Origin: Ceratorhiza oryzae-sativae
Taxonomy: Eukaryota; Basidiomycota; Agaricomycetes; Cantharellales; Ceratobasidiaceae
Assembly: GCA_030998015.1 (NCBI GenBank)
Contig: JARWMV010000159.1
Location: forward strand, 1 to 32,467
Direction: 5' to 3'
Length of the DNA stretch: 32,467 bases
The notes beneath the pieces are model-generated. The model was not told where the DNA came from and made no database searches. It was given only the letters and a program-made list of their open reading frames with translations. A program made the translations under genes and the position numbers. The first letter of the stretch is position 1. Each line of letters begins with the position of its first letter. Below are positions 1 to 10,238 of the stretch, in pieces.

Positions 1-1464
1 ATGAACTACCAGCAACTGAGCGAGAAAGCGCAAAAAACTGCTCTGGTTACTAGCATACCTACAGCGGGATAGGATTACCCAAGAAATCTTCCGGCGTGCC
101 GCTTCCCGAGCCAACAACTACCAACCCGCATCGCCACTTACAGAAATAGATCTACAAGCGTTAACAAACGTCAAGGAATACCTGAAGAGCTTCCTGATTG
201 ACGATAAGTGGGATCCATGCACATTCTTGACACTCATGGAGGAGATTATGTCATACTCGCTCATCGCACATGACCGAGTAAACGAGACTTACGTGCTACA
301 TGTGCTCGTCCAAGACTGGATACGGACGGTGATACCTTATTCGCCTCAGCAAGCGTTATCCGAGACGGCCTTCCTGCTTGCCATATCCATCGACCGCGGA
401 AACAGTGCAGAGGACTACGCACATCATCGAGCGGTAGAGCTACACATCGACAGGATCCTTCATCATTGTGAAGTGACTCCGGGAGACATCGCTGCTATTT
501 TTGGCTATACTATGCACCAAAACGGCCGCTACGAGCGGGCTAAAGAACTTCAGCTTCGGGCGTTGAACAGTTATAAAATGACCTTGGGACAAGACGCCGA
601 AGCCACGCTACTGGCCAAGAAAGACCTCGCAACCGCGTACTGCGACCAGGGGCAATACGACCAGGCAGAGTACTCGAGAATGAAATACTAGAAACGCGAA
701 TGCGAGTGTCTGGGAAAGAGCACCTCGATACATTGGCCGCAATGTCTGAGCTTTCTGCTACATACTCGCGTCAAGGTTTCCTCGAAAAGGCCGGAGCCAT
801 GCAGAAACACGTGCTAGAAGCCAGGACGACATTCCTAGGTCCAAAACACCCCGACACTTTGTGTGCAATGAGCAACCTTGCAGTCACGTACCATGGCCAG
901 AATCTTTACAAGGAGGCAGAGTGGCTGCAGCTGCAAGTGTTAGAAGCGAGGAAAGAACTGAGTGGCGATGACCATCCCGACACCTTAACCGCCATGGGCA
1001 ACCTGGCTGTGACTTACTCTCAGCAAAAGTTATACAAGCAAGCAGAACTACTACAGGTACAGGTGTTAGAGGCCAGGAGACGACTTCTTGGCAACGAGCA
1101 CCCCAAGACACTTTCTGCTATGAACAATCTTGCCAACACATATTTCAGGCAAGGTTTATACAAGCAGGTAGTAGCGTCTCAAGTTCAGGTCCTGGAGGCG
1201 AGGAAGCGGCTGCTTGGTGACGGGCACCCTGACACCCTTTGCGCCATGAACAACCTTGCTATTACATTTTTCAGCCAAGGCCTATATGAGCAAGCCGAGA
1301 GCCACTTCCAACGACTAGTACAAGCAAGCAAGATGTCCTTGGGCATTCACCACCCTATCACTATCGCGATCGCAAAGAATCTTGCGAGGACCTACAGGTG
1401 TTTCGGCCCTCGACGACAAAGGCTATACGAGGCTCTAATGGCAGAGATTGATGCGATGACGTGA
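1..1464 (+). pseudogene. C-terminal part of NB-ARC/TPR protein, two frameshifts
   Basis: This is the 3' part of a fungal STAND-type protein: the segment after the nucleotide-binding domain plus a tetratricopeptide (kinesin light chain-like) array. Residues like QLSEKAQ...LLWLLAYL (1-65) resemble the winged-helix segment that follows NB-ARC in such proteins. From about 520 to 1400 there are about seven TPR units of 42 residues (126 bp) with the recurring pattern LG..HPDTL.AM.NLA.TY..QG....AE.LQ..VLEAR. The frame breaks twice. There is one extra A in the A-run at 32-37 and one missing base near 669-672; the first moves the frame by +1 and the second restores it. The stop is TGA at 1462-1464. 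The start lies upstream of the window; the ATG at position 1 is only an internal Met. These families are thought to act in non-self recognition; that role is inferred from the family. The breaks could be real decay or sequencing errors. Confidence 0.7.
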
Positions 1465-2447
1465 CCGGAGATCCTTCAATCGTAGAAATTATGATTGTAT
1501 GCATCCTTTTTTTATATAGATCTATAGCTACATGACTTGTGTCAACATACTCGTGCTATATTGGCACTATTTTTTGTATCGTTATGTTATGTTCGAATCC
1601 TCTGACGATGTATTGGTACCATGCTGTTGTAATTATTATGTGCGTTGATATGTGTACTAGGCATTTGGGCTTTAGGAAATGACTATTTGAACGATTTTAC
1701 AAGTTTCTGAAGTATCTCAACATCTGGATTTGTGCTCGTTTATTGCAAATGGTAATGTCGCTATCAATATATATTATTCGAAGGTCACCTTGATGCTATA
1801 GTTGGTATTTACGTATTCGTACGATTATACAGAGGGCAGAAAAAACGAGTAGTTGAGCTGAGCAGATAAGGCAATAAGCGAAAGGGGTCACACTCATCAG
1901 ACACACAGGCACAACTTAAGTCGCGGAGATTGTTGCTTGCAGGTGGTATATACAGCCCCGTCCTTCGAGACAGCATTGCGCGAATGTTGACTGGCTGACA
2001 TGGTTTGAGGGTATGGGTTTGAGGGTATGAGCATACTGTTGTGTCAATTTTGCGCGAGAAACCCAATAGCACCTTTCTATTTGTAGAGGAGGCGCTTGCA
2101 TTGAACAGACTTTCTCGGGGTCAGGGGCTAATCAGGTTCCGCTCCGGCAGCTGGAACCCGAGAAACAGGCGCCCGGGTATTCAGTAGCCCACGAGCGCAA
2201 TGTGTATGCGCCGACGAGGTGCGCGAAATGCTAAAAATACGCTCGAAACTATGGGCTGGGACCATCAAACCGATGCATCGAGCGACGCGGAAATGTCGTC
2301 CGAGCTCGTGGCGATGCCTTTGTGGAGCTAAATTGCGAAGGGCTTGGCAACCGCGACCTCGGCCTCGACACGTGTTGACGTCAGACAGCGAGGGACATTT
2401 ATAGGCACGAGGATGGAGCCAAGTGTCTCGTCCCTCTTGTCCCTCTG
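1465..2447. other. intergenic region upstream of CAX gene
   Basis: I see no supported gene here. 1465-1800 is AT-rich and looks like 3' flank of the TPR gene. A short imperfect tandem duplication (tttgagggtatggg, about 14 bp twice) lies around 2006-2030. The last 100 bases before 2448 carry candidate promoter elements, listed separately. Confidence 0.5.
2376..2403 (+). promoter_or_regulatory. candidate core promoter with CRE-like site
   Basis: A perfect palindrome TGACGTCA (2376-2383) matches the CRE/ATF bZIP binding consensus. It is followed by a TATA-like TTTATAG around 2397-2403, about 45 bp before the ATG at 2448. The position fits a promoter for the antiporter gene, but binding is only inferred. 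Confidence 0.35.
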
Positions 2448-4660
2448 ATGAACGAAAAGACGCCATCGACAGACACGGCGACAGCGACCGCCGTCTCGCC
2501 CTTGTCCTCGCGCGATGGCATGACCCGCAACCCGACGCGCGGGAACACCGCCCGCAACGGCGACCTCGAAGCCAACGCCAATGGCACTCACCACAATGGC
2601 GATGCGACCCAGGAGCACCACCATCACCGCCCGCATTTGCCCGATATCAATCTCATAGAGCAGAGTGCTCTCCCACGTGCGAAACACTTTGTAGCCAGGC
2701 TGAGAGGCGAGGGCAGACGGGTGCCGACCTGGACAGAGTCAGCTTACAATACTCTTACTCACAGCTGTAAGTCCAAAAATAGGCCCCGTAGCTGATGGGC
2801 TGACTTAGAGTATCTCGTAGGGCTCAACGCATTCGTGTTGTTTATACCGTTCTCGTGGGCAGCTCACTGGGCCAAATGGCACTATCCCATAGTATTTGCC
2901 TGTGAGTTTGTGCTTCGAGTCATCTTGGATCGTCCTGAGTCTCGCTTTTATAGTCTCTTTCCTTGCCATTATACCCTTGGAGAAACTTTCAGATTTTGGT
3001 GGTGAGCAAATGGCTCTGTACCTTGGCTCGGTAAGTGTCATTATTGACCGGGCTGTCTCAATACTAAGCATTGTCTAGTCGCTCGGAGATTTCTTGGTTA
3101 TTACCCTTGACAAGTAAGCGGTATTTCCTCGATTCGACATCCCATCTAACGTCATATTATCACAGCGTTGTAGAAGCTACCCTCGCCATCATCTTACTCA
3201 CTCACTGCGAGCTCAAGCTCCTTCAGAGCACCATTATCGGTATGTTCTATTAAACGACCTCAAGTGTCCTATCGTTCAGCCAACAACCTACTCCAGGTGT
3301 CGTCCTGCTTCATCTACTCCTCGTTCCCGGCATGGCGTTTCTCACAGGCGGTGCCCGCATTTGGGAACAACACCTCAAGCCTCACCCCACACAGCTCAAC
3401 CACTCCCTTCTCACATTCGGGTAAGATACCCACACCTCTACCCCAAAACGTGGCGCTAACCCTCCTGCCTTTCTCAGCGTGCTATCATTGCTGTTGCCCC
3501 TCGCATTCTTCACTGCCCTGCCCGAGGCGCTTCCGAACACGAACACGGGCGCTGCCTCAGCCGCGGTCGTGATCAAACGGCTGGTTGCTCGGGCTACGGC
3601 GGAAGGAGGCGAGCACGAAGACCTTGCGATTCGAGAAGCATTGATGGATTCTGTGAAGGCCTTGGCTGTGCGTGATGCGACGAGGGGCACGTTTTTGAAG
3701 TTCAGTCGCGGGCTGGCGATTCTGTTGCTCATTGCGTAAGTCGTGACATTTCATCGCCTCTTTGTCCCTTTCTCAGTTCGTGATTCTAGCTACATCGGTT
3801 CCCGCATCTATCTTCACAATCCCCCAGGCGAGGACAACGCGCTCAAGCCAGCCCCGAACGCACCTGAAGCCGAAAAGCGCGAAGAGCACGAACTCACACA
3901 CGCCGAGCCATTGATTAATCCCTGGTTCGGGTTCTTCCTGCTTGCCGTTACTGTCGCTCTCATCGCTGTCACGGCCGAATGGCTCGTGTCGAGTATGGAG
4001 CCTCTCCGGGAGCGTCACAGGATTAGCTCCGAGTGGTTTGGGATCATTCTCTTGCCCTTGCTGAGTTATGCAGCCGATGGGTGCATTGCGGTGTTGTACT
4101 TTGTCCGGACGGCGTTATTTTTCCACCCGGAGAGTCCAGATGAGCTGGCCAAGGCCCGAAGCATCGATTTGAGTATTCAGTTTTTGTTGTTCTGGATGCC
4201 ACTTGTCGTGCTCATTGGGTGGTGGACTCATCGGGAGATGTCGCTATTGTTTGGTGAGCTTGCTTTCCGGCTTGGCGCGTCCGAATGGGACTAATGACGA
4301 TTCTGAGCTCTAGATTTGTGGGAAGTTGCGATTCTAATTGGTGCATGCTTCCTCGTCAACTACGTCACCGCTGATGCCAAGACTAATTGGGTGGAAGGAA
4401 TGGTGATGGTGTTGTTCTACATCATGATCGTGCGTACCTGATCTTTTTGCCCCACCCAATCCAAGCATGTCTCATTTCTTCCTCGTACTCATCAGGCCCT
4501 GGTCGCATGGTTCTATGACGGTCAGCCAGAGGTGCATGAGATGCTTCGGTGTGGAACTGTGGCAGATACACTTGCGTTGGTTGCGGCTAATTTGAATGGT
4601 ACGGCCAACGAGAGCGGGGGAGGAGCCGGTGCGGGGGGACATGCTGCTCGGCTGTTCTGA
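2448..4660 (+). CDS. Ca2+/H+ antiporter-like protein (CAX/VCX1 family), ten exons
   Basis: Integral-membrane cation/proton exchanger of the CaCA superfamily, expected at the vacuolar or another internal membrane, moving Ca2+ against H+. Exons: 2448-2766, 2821-2901, 2954-3030, 3079-3113, 3166-3239, 3297-3420, 3478-3735, 3790-4253, 4314-4429, 4496-4660. All junctions are GT...AG and in phase, giving 570 aa. The N-terminus (about 100 aa) is hydrophilic with a His-rich stretch. Family signatures are FLAIIPLEKL, EQMALYLG, KLLQSTIIG, LLLVPGMAF and, in the second half, ISSEWFGIILLPLL, SIQFLLFWMPLVVLIGW and NYVTADAKTNWVEG...MIALVAWFYDG. A hydrophilic loop with acidic/basic residues separates the two halves. 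Oddity: the two cation-binding alpha-repeat motifs, normally GNAVE and GNAAE, read DNVVE and SYAAD here, so transport activity may differ. The start was chosen as the first Met of the frame that reaches the first donor. A decayed tandem copy lies directly downstream. Confidence 0.85.
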
Positions 4661-5194
4661 AAACGGGCTGAGAGTGAGACTAAGTGATCTCTTCGCTTGG
4701 ATTTAATATTGTTGATGCATCCAGATGTTGTTCATGAGGTTTTGTTGTTACCCCTGCTTAAAATATAACTGACAAGTTTATAACCAGCTCGTAACGAGAT
4801 GTTTGATTGTAGTCCAATCGCTCGTTCGAGTTCATTGATTTCGTCTACTCAAATGGCGGTTGAAATGCTGCGAGTGGGTACCACGTTTGAAGTGTGGGTC
4901 AAGAGCCGGCGGCAGTGTTTGTGTGGGACGATATTGGGGACCCCGGGCCTGACCGAACACACGTGTCAACGACCAGGCCACGCCTGCTGTCGTCCCGATG
5001 GGCCACGGGTCAGAGCTGTCGATGGCCAGTGTGACAGCTTCGCTCATCCAGTCGTCTTTCATTTTTGATGATATCGTGTTGGAGCCGCTGCCTAAAACAT
5101 CTGCGCGGGGCGGCAAATTTGAGTTCGAGAAAACTGGAAGGGAGAAAGATGGTCACAAATCTGAGAAACAGCATCATGCTAACCTCTCAAAATT
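4661..5194. other. spacer between CAX gene and its decayed copy
   Basis: This holds the 3' flank of the antiporter gene (AT-rich to about 4800), then a GC-richer stretch to about 5150 that I cannot assign. It may be the remains of the promoter and first-exon region of the duplicated copy. No ORF in it resembles a known family. Confidence 0.4.
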
Positions 5195-6060
5195 CAGGCC
5201 CCAAACACGTCGAAAGCGATTTCTGGATAGATTTCGTTACGAGGGAAGGCATCTGCCAGGCTGGGGAGCGTCTGTCCGGAATACACTGCCATTCTTGTGA
5301 GTACCAGATAGCAAAACGATTTGTGGGGTAGATGGCTTGAAATGATATCGCATATAGAGCACAATTTATTTTTGCTATTCGTTCCCCGTTTGTGGACTGG
5401 ACATTAGGCCCATTAGAACCTTTCATTGATTTTTGCCTGTGAGTCCAAAATGAATTTCACTATAAACTACCTGCCAACTGTGCCATGTATAGTGAGCTTC
5501 CTTGCTGCCATTTCTTTGGAGAAACTATTTGAATATGCAGGTGAACAAATGACACTCTACTTGGGTGAACTGGGTGATACCACTGATCAACATTTGTATG
5601 ACTGTTGGTCATTATGTAGTTGCTTGGAGAGCTCTTGGCTATCACTCTAGCCAAGTAAGCTATGTTTCTCTTGAAATGAACTGTACTCTGGTGGGTATTC
5701 TGCTAGCACCACAGAATTAATTCTTGCTATCTTTTTGCTTGTTAAATGTCAGCTCAAACTCCTTCAGTGCACCATAATTGGTATGCATCATTAACTAACT
5801 TGCATTACACTGAGTTTAGGCTAATTGCAAGAAGATATCAGGCATCCTTTTACTACATCTAATTTTTATCCTAGGAATGGGATTTATCACATGTGACACC
5901 CATATCTGGTAACAACATCTCAGGCTTCATCCCACACAGCTTAACCTCATGCTCCTTGCATTTGGATAAGTGAGCCAAGCAATGATCAAGCATGGTGCCG
6001 AAACCACTGCATCTGGGAGTATTCTATCTCTCCTGCTTCCTGTTGCACTCCTGTTACAGG

Positions 6061-7230
6061 TCAGGGTACACTTGAATATCTAGAGCTTAAGCAAATGTAG
6101 ATATGTTAGTATACACTAATTGTACTCAATACTTCTTAGACTAGAGTAAGAAGGCTCAAAGTAGTTGCAATGCGATCAAGTAACACTCAAGGTAGTCTTA
6201 ATCTTTCACAGTGTAAACTGACTAATTTATAGGTATAAAGAGCAAGACTACTATGGTCAGGTTCCCTTAGATATCTTAAATGTAGTTCAGCCCTAGTCGC
6301 TTGGACTAACTGATACTAATCTTAATACTAGACTTTAAGTGATAGCTTATAGGATAGATGGAGGGCTGCCTAATGCGTGTACTTCCTCAGCTACAGGTAC
6401 TTAGATTTCCTCTAATAGCTGGTACTTAATGTCACACTCACTCAGGCAATATTGTATCCTTATATATCTCTGTATATAAGATACAATCAATCAGACAGTA
6501 TATAACTAATATGGTACTTTATTCCTCAGTACTAGTTATATAAGAAATCACACACAGACAAGAGAAATAGAAAGAGAAAAAGGAAACCAATAACCAGTCT
6601 GGGTTGAGTAGTGAAGGGAGGATGGGTCTGGAAGGTGTGGATCAAAGGCATTGATGCATCTGAGACCTGCTATTGGCTTGTAGATCATATTATCATAGTA
6701 TATACATGTAATGAATGGAGGCTACATCTCAGTGAGTCATAAAGTGAGTCAGAGAAGCTTCTGGATCAATTTGGGAAGCTCTCCTGACTCACTGGAGTCA
6801 TTAGATCTTGATTGATGGTCCAGTAAGATTCTAATGATCTTCGGGCCATTCCAGCGCGAGGATCTGGTGGATCGCAACGATCTTCGGGCAGCAGATACTG
6901 CCGAAGATTAGCTATCGATAGAGCACAAGATCGCTTTGATAGCATAAGCGGTTGCTGAGATATGAGTGATGCAATGTTGTAATCAATATCTCCTGATAAG
7001 AGGAAATATTGCAACCTCCGTATCTCTCTGAGATCTTATTGTAAAAACTTAATAAAATATGCATTGGAGAGCGGGAAATTTGTACTATTTAATGGAATGG
7101 AAAATAGTACAATTCAGAGCACATACAATTTCAAGTATTTCACAAATTAATTACAGAGGCATCGCTTGAGGTTGGCAGAGCAGACTAAAATGATAGAAAA
7201 ATGTTAGTGATCCATAACAACTCCCTGCTT
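6061..7230. mobile_element. unidentified ~1.15-kb insertion in the CAX pseudogene
   Basis: The antiporter reading is lost after about 6060 and resumes near 7240, so about 1.15 kb has been inserted. It is AT-rich and has no ORF above 82 codons that I recognise. TGTTAGT occurs near both ends (6104 and 7202), and a TATA-rich segment followed by a purine-rich stretch lies at 6450-6590. This could be an LTR-like relic, but no clear terminal repeats or target duplication were found. A perfect 11-bp inverted repeat (TTGTACTATTT, 7080-7090 and 7102-7112) could form a hairpin. Edges are approximate. Confidence 0.5.
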
Positions 7231-7717
7231 CCCTTCCAAGAACCCTTCTGACTGTGATGAATGACCATCTTTTGGCTACAGCCACACTTGAGTGGTTTGT
7301 AAGTTGTCTCATAGAAGACAGTCAAGAGAAGGATAAAGATTTTGCAATTCAAGGAGCATTGATGCATGCGATAGAAGTATTGGATGTGCATGACAAAACA
7401 AGAGGTGCTTTTCTGAAGATCAGTTGTGGTCTGGTGTCAATATTGCTCATTGTGTGATTTGATATCCCCAGCTGATGCCCCTTGTTATATTCTGTATATT
7501 TATCACCCCACATAGCTACATTGGCTCCTGTGCCAACCTTTACTACCTACCAGGGGTAGAACCAAAGGCATTCAAGGTTGAGATCCACAAGGAAATTGAG
7601 TGTAATTACAAAGAGGCAGAAATAAACCCTTGATAGGGATTACTCCTCTTGGCAGCAGCAGTTGTGCTTGCTGCCATTACTGCCAAATGGCTCTCTGGAA
7701 GCATCAATGAACTCCAG

Positions 7718-8262
7718 TGTCATGACCCTCTGGATGCTTCCTTGCAAAGCACTTAAGTAGTTGCTGTGTTGATGGTTTGGTGCTATGCAGTATGTATTGA
7801 GTGTTCTAGTTACAGTGTTTGCTATGGTCTATGGTGGTTGACAAGATAAAGCAAGCTGAGGTGTCCAGTCTTGCTTTATCCTTCTTATATATGCCTGTGG
7901 CTGTGGTGACTGCAGATGTATTATCTAAGCACAATCTGCAGTAGGTGCAGGTTATATACAGTACTATGGTTTAGGTAATTGTTTATCTTAAGTTTGTGCA
8001 GCTCTGAATCTTATAGAGCCACACAAGGTCCAAGGGGTAAGTGCTAAGGTCACATGATCCTGCTGTAAGTGCCAAGATCACATGACAACTTGCTCCTTGC
8101 TCCAAGTAACAAGGTAGAGAAATGCTGGAGCAAGTTCAGGGTAACCACTGTAAGCACTGAGATCACATGACCTTGTTTATGGCTTGTTCTGCTTAGGAAA
8201 AATGCCATAAATCCATAAACATATTTGGTTACTCTGTTATGTCTGTTTGACAGGTCATAACA
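7718..8262 (-). mobile_element. solo LTR of the same gypsy family as 16121-26618
   Basis: 545-bp solo LTR, starting TGTCATGACC and ending GGTCATAACA (inverted 10-bp ends), flanked by the 5-bp target duplication TCCAG (7713-7717 and 8263-8267). It aligns along its length with the LTRs at 16121 and 26039, including the segments around GCACTTAAGTAGT and GGTGCTATGCAGTATG and several TCACATGA palindromes (8050, 8078, 8163). It is more diverged than those two, mostly by CpG to TpG/CpA changes, so it is an older insertion. It probably arose by recombination between two LTRs of a full element inserted in the CAX pseudogene. Confidence 0.85.
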
Positions 8263-8493
8263 TCCAGGATCAAAGAAAAATTAGTATTGAGTGGCTCAGA
8301 CTTTGTTTAGTGCCTTTATTGGGATATGCTGCAGATGCCTCTGTTGCTGTCCTTTATTTTGTTCTGGTTGCACCCTTCTCCCAACTCAAAAGCCCAATCC
8401 AAAAACCAAGGCCCAGAGCATCAATTTGAGCATCCAGTTTATATTGCTCTGGGTCCCATTGATGACACTTATTGTGTGCATACTATGGTGCTA

Positions 8494-8689
8494 CAGTAGA
8501 ACCTCTTGATCTGAAATGACATGGTAAAGAAGCACATCAAAGAATATGGTGTTGTTTTCATATGGGCCACTTGTGCAAACCAAGACTGTGTCCCTGTCTA
8601 ATAGAGTCCCTGCATTTTGCCACCATTCATAACATGTCAAAATTAGTGCCTTTTCAAAACCAGGGGTTTCAAATCAAGAGGTCTTACTG
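8494..8689. mobile_element. MITE with TA target duplication (Tc1/mariner or pogo-like)
   Basis: A 196-bp non-coding element with terminal inverted repeats of about 25 bp (CAGTAGAACCTCTTGAT on the left; CAGTAAGACCTCTTGAT on the right, read inward), flanked by TA at 8492-8493 and 8690-8691. The CAGTRRRACCTC start and TA duplication suit Tc1/mariner superfamily elements such as pogo/Tigger types. It interrupts the CAX pseudogene next to the segment around SIQFILLWVP. Confidence 0.75.
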
Positions 8690-8872
8690 TATTTCATATC
8701 ATGCCTGTGAGTCTATTTTTCACTTCTATCCTTATGGCTGCACACATACTATAGATTTTATAGGTCATTGTCACATGATTTTGTAATGGCCAGCCAAGGA
8801 TACATGAAGTGCTTCAGTGCAGACCTCTTTGGTCCATTTGAACTGTATGGTGTTGAATTTGGTGACCAGTAA

Positions 8873-9175
8873 CTAATGGCTCACACAAAACACTGACTAT
8901 TCATCCTAAAAATCCTAGATACATGATTGTTATGGTTGAGGCACCGTTTTCCGTGGCATTTTTGATAGGAGACTTTTGTGACAATTTTTTTTTGTTGAAA
9001 CAGCGGCGCATATACACTGTTTTGTACCCCTAATGTGTCACTTTTGAGGTGGTAAGGGCGTGTTAAGTTGGCAGGCCCTTTGCACAATTGTAGTGTTTAT
9101 TTGAATATGAGATAAACTGGTTTCGTATTGCATCCAAGTTCATAATTGTTTAGTCTGGATTTACAACTGCTGGAT
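8873..9175. other. intergenic, no gene seen
   Basis: AT-rich spacer between the CAX pseudogene and the dienelactone hydrolase remnant, and probably the 3' flank of both. It ends in a 15-bp perfect tandem duplication, CTGGATTTACAACTG (9155-9169 and 9170-9184), whose second copy overlaps the hydrolase stop codon. Confidence 0.5.
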
Positions 9176-9716
9176 TTACAACTGCTGTTTGAAGAATACG
9201 ACCATCCGTCTATAGACATCTTCATACTAATCCAAATGAATAAGCCTTCATTATATCTTCGAAGATATTATGCCACTCACCGCAGCCTTGTGGACTGGGT
9301 CATCCAAGTTGGCTCGGCCGGCAGCGAATCCTTATTTTTATACACGACCTCAGCATGTCAATCGCTGCTGTAACTGTGAACCTACCATGGAACGTTTCAG
9401 AATATTGCTTGTAGTCTGCTGCCCGCTTGATGAAAGGTTCCAACTAGTTTTGATAATGTTTCTATGCGGACTTATTCGGTATGAGAGATAACCTTACTGT
9501 TTCAGGAGGCTCGTCCTTGGTCAAATAGAATCCAATAGCAGCCTTGCAGTTTTCTGCATCCTCGGGTGTCAACATTCTTGAAACATGCATTGGGACAATT
9601 CCTTGAGTGAGAAAACTTATGCCTACGATGGATGCACAACGGCAATTGCGTTGTATAGCCCGGTCGTTCCAGCCAAAAACACAATTTTTGCTCCCAACAA
9701 AACTTGAGGCTTCCAA
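9176..9716 (-). pseudogene. 3' half of a dienelactone hydrolase family gene, truncated
   Basis: The minus strand reads a clean C-terminal half of a dienelactone hydrolase-like alpha/beta hydrolase in five exons: 9627 to about 9716, 9498-9576, 9386-9443, 9281-9330 and 9176-9226. All introns are GT...AG and in phase. Recognisable signatures are HPSMLTPEDAE, GFYLTKDEP, YSETFHGFAAGRANLDDP (with the catalytic-type His in FHGF), and the usual end YEDVYRRMVVFFKQQL followed by TAA. Family members hydrolyse small lactones or esters. The N-terminal half with the nucleophile is missing: the coding sequence stops at the edge of the 379-bp repeat (9717), and I cannot find the other half beyond the Plavaka gene. 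No stop or frameshift is visible in what remains, so the truncation looks recent, or the other half lies elsewhere. Confidence 0.7.
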
Positions 9717-10096
9717 CATCACGAAAACAGGCCCCGGCCAGCTAAGTGCTCCAGAGGGCGTTGAGAGCGTTGAGGGCATTGAAATTAATGCCCCCATCTG
9801 GAGCTCTCACGAGCGCTCAACGCTCCTCAGCCGGGAGCCTGATCGCTCGGCCGCCTAGCGGTTATTTTTGTCCAGCCCGACCGTTCTCTCCGACTCGGAG
9901 CTCCCGTTTCGCCGTGATCGCAGTCCGGCGCAGCCCGTTCTCTGAGCCCCATCGTCAACAGTAGGTAACGCGATGGAACGCTGTGTGACCCAGGCTGACC
10001 CGGCTGCACGCTCTGCCACGTGCGGAGCTCGCGTTGTGACGTCGATATTTGCACGGGTTTGGCAGCGTCGATCGGGTTGTAGATTAATCCGCCCCG
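9717..10096 (+). repeat. 379-bp dispersed repeat, copy 1 (CpG-rich)
   Basis: This matches 28419-28797 in reverse complement over its full length, with shared edges CATCACGAAAACAGGCCCC on one side and GATTAATCCGCCCC on the other. No homology continues past the edges. It contains GAGGGCGTTGAGAGCGTTGAG-like short repeats and a palindromic stretch GGGCATTGAAATTAATGCCC (9773-9792). I see no clear terminal inverted repeats, Helitron ends or pol III boxes, so the class is unknown. It sits exactly at the breakpoint of the hydrolase gene and just downstream of the Plavaka transposase, so it could be either an independent insertion or part of the Plavaka element's end. Confidence 0.8.
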
Positions 10097-10238
10097 CGTC
10101 TTTCATTTCGATACTTTGCGCATTAATATCACGGTCTGTGCTCGTGATCGGGTTTCGTTTGTGACTAGGAGATGTATAATGATAATACATAACAATACAT
10201 AAAAATAACACATAAGAAAAAGTAGGGATACAAAGCAA

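Larger units (their letters stand above)
5195..8872 (+). pseudogene. decayed tandem copy of the CAX-like antiporter, with nested insertions
   Basis: The same exon order as the intact gene at 2448-4660 can be followed. There is an N-terminal segment around 5205-5295; SFLAAISLEKLFEYAGEQ (about 5493-5550); an exon ending LLAITLA (5620-5655); TTELILAIFLL...LLQCTIIG (about 5707-5780); a segment ending LLAFG (5842-5968); LLLPVALLLQ (to about 6060); the central loop with DKTRGAFLK (7254-7455); WLRLCLVPLLGYAADASVAVLYF (8285-8370); SIQFILLWVP (about 8425-8460); and a tail with NGQP..HEVLQC (about 8785-8830). Introns sit at matching places. The copy has in-frame stops (for example TAA near 5911 where the intact gene has Glu) and frameshifts. 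It is interrupted by an insertion at about 6061-7230, a solo LTR (7718-8262) and a MITE (8494-8689). It is much more AT-rich and CpG-poor than its neighbour, so long decay is likely. Confidence 0.8.

Noticed and set aside
884..1111. Minus-strand ORF within the TPR array
   Set aside because: It is a shadow of the TPR-coding frame with no family resemblance.
9717..10096. Helitron or SINE identity for the 379-bp repeat
   Set aside because: No convincing TC...CTRR ends with 3' hairpin and no clear A/B boxes or A-rich tail; only the repeat itself is supported.
9855..10238. 127-codon minus-strand ORF
   Set aside because: It lies mostly inside the dispersed repeat and has no recognisable domain.
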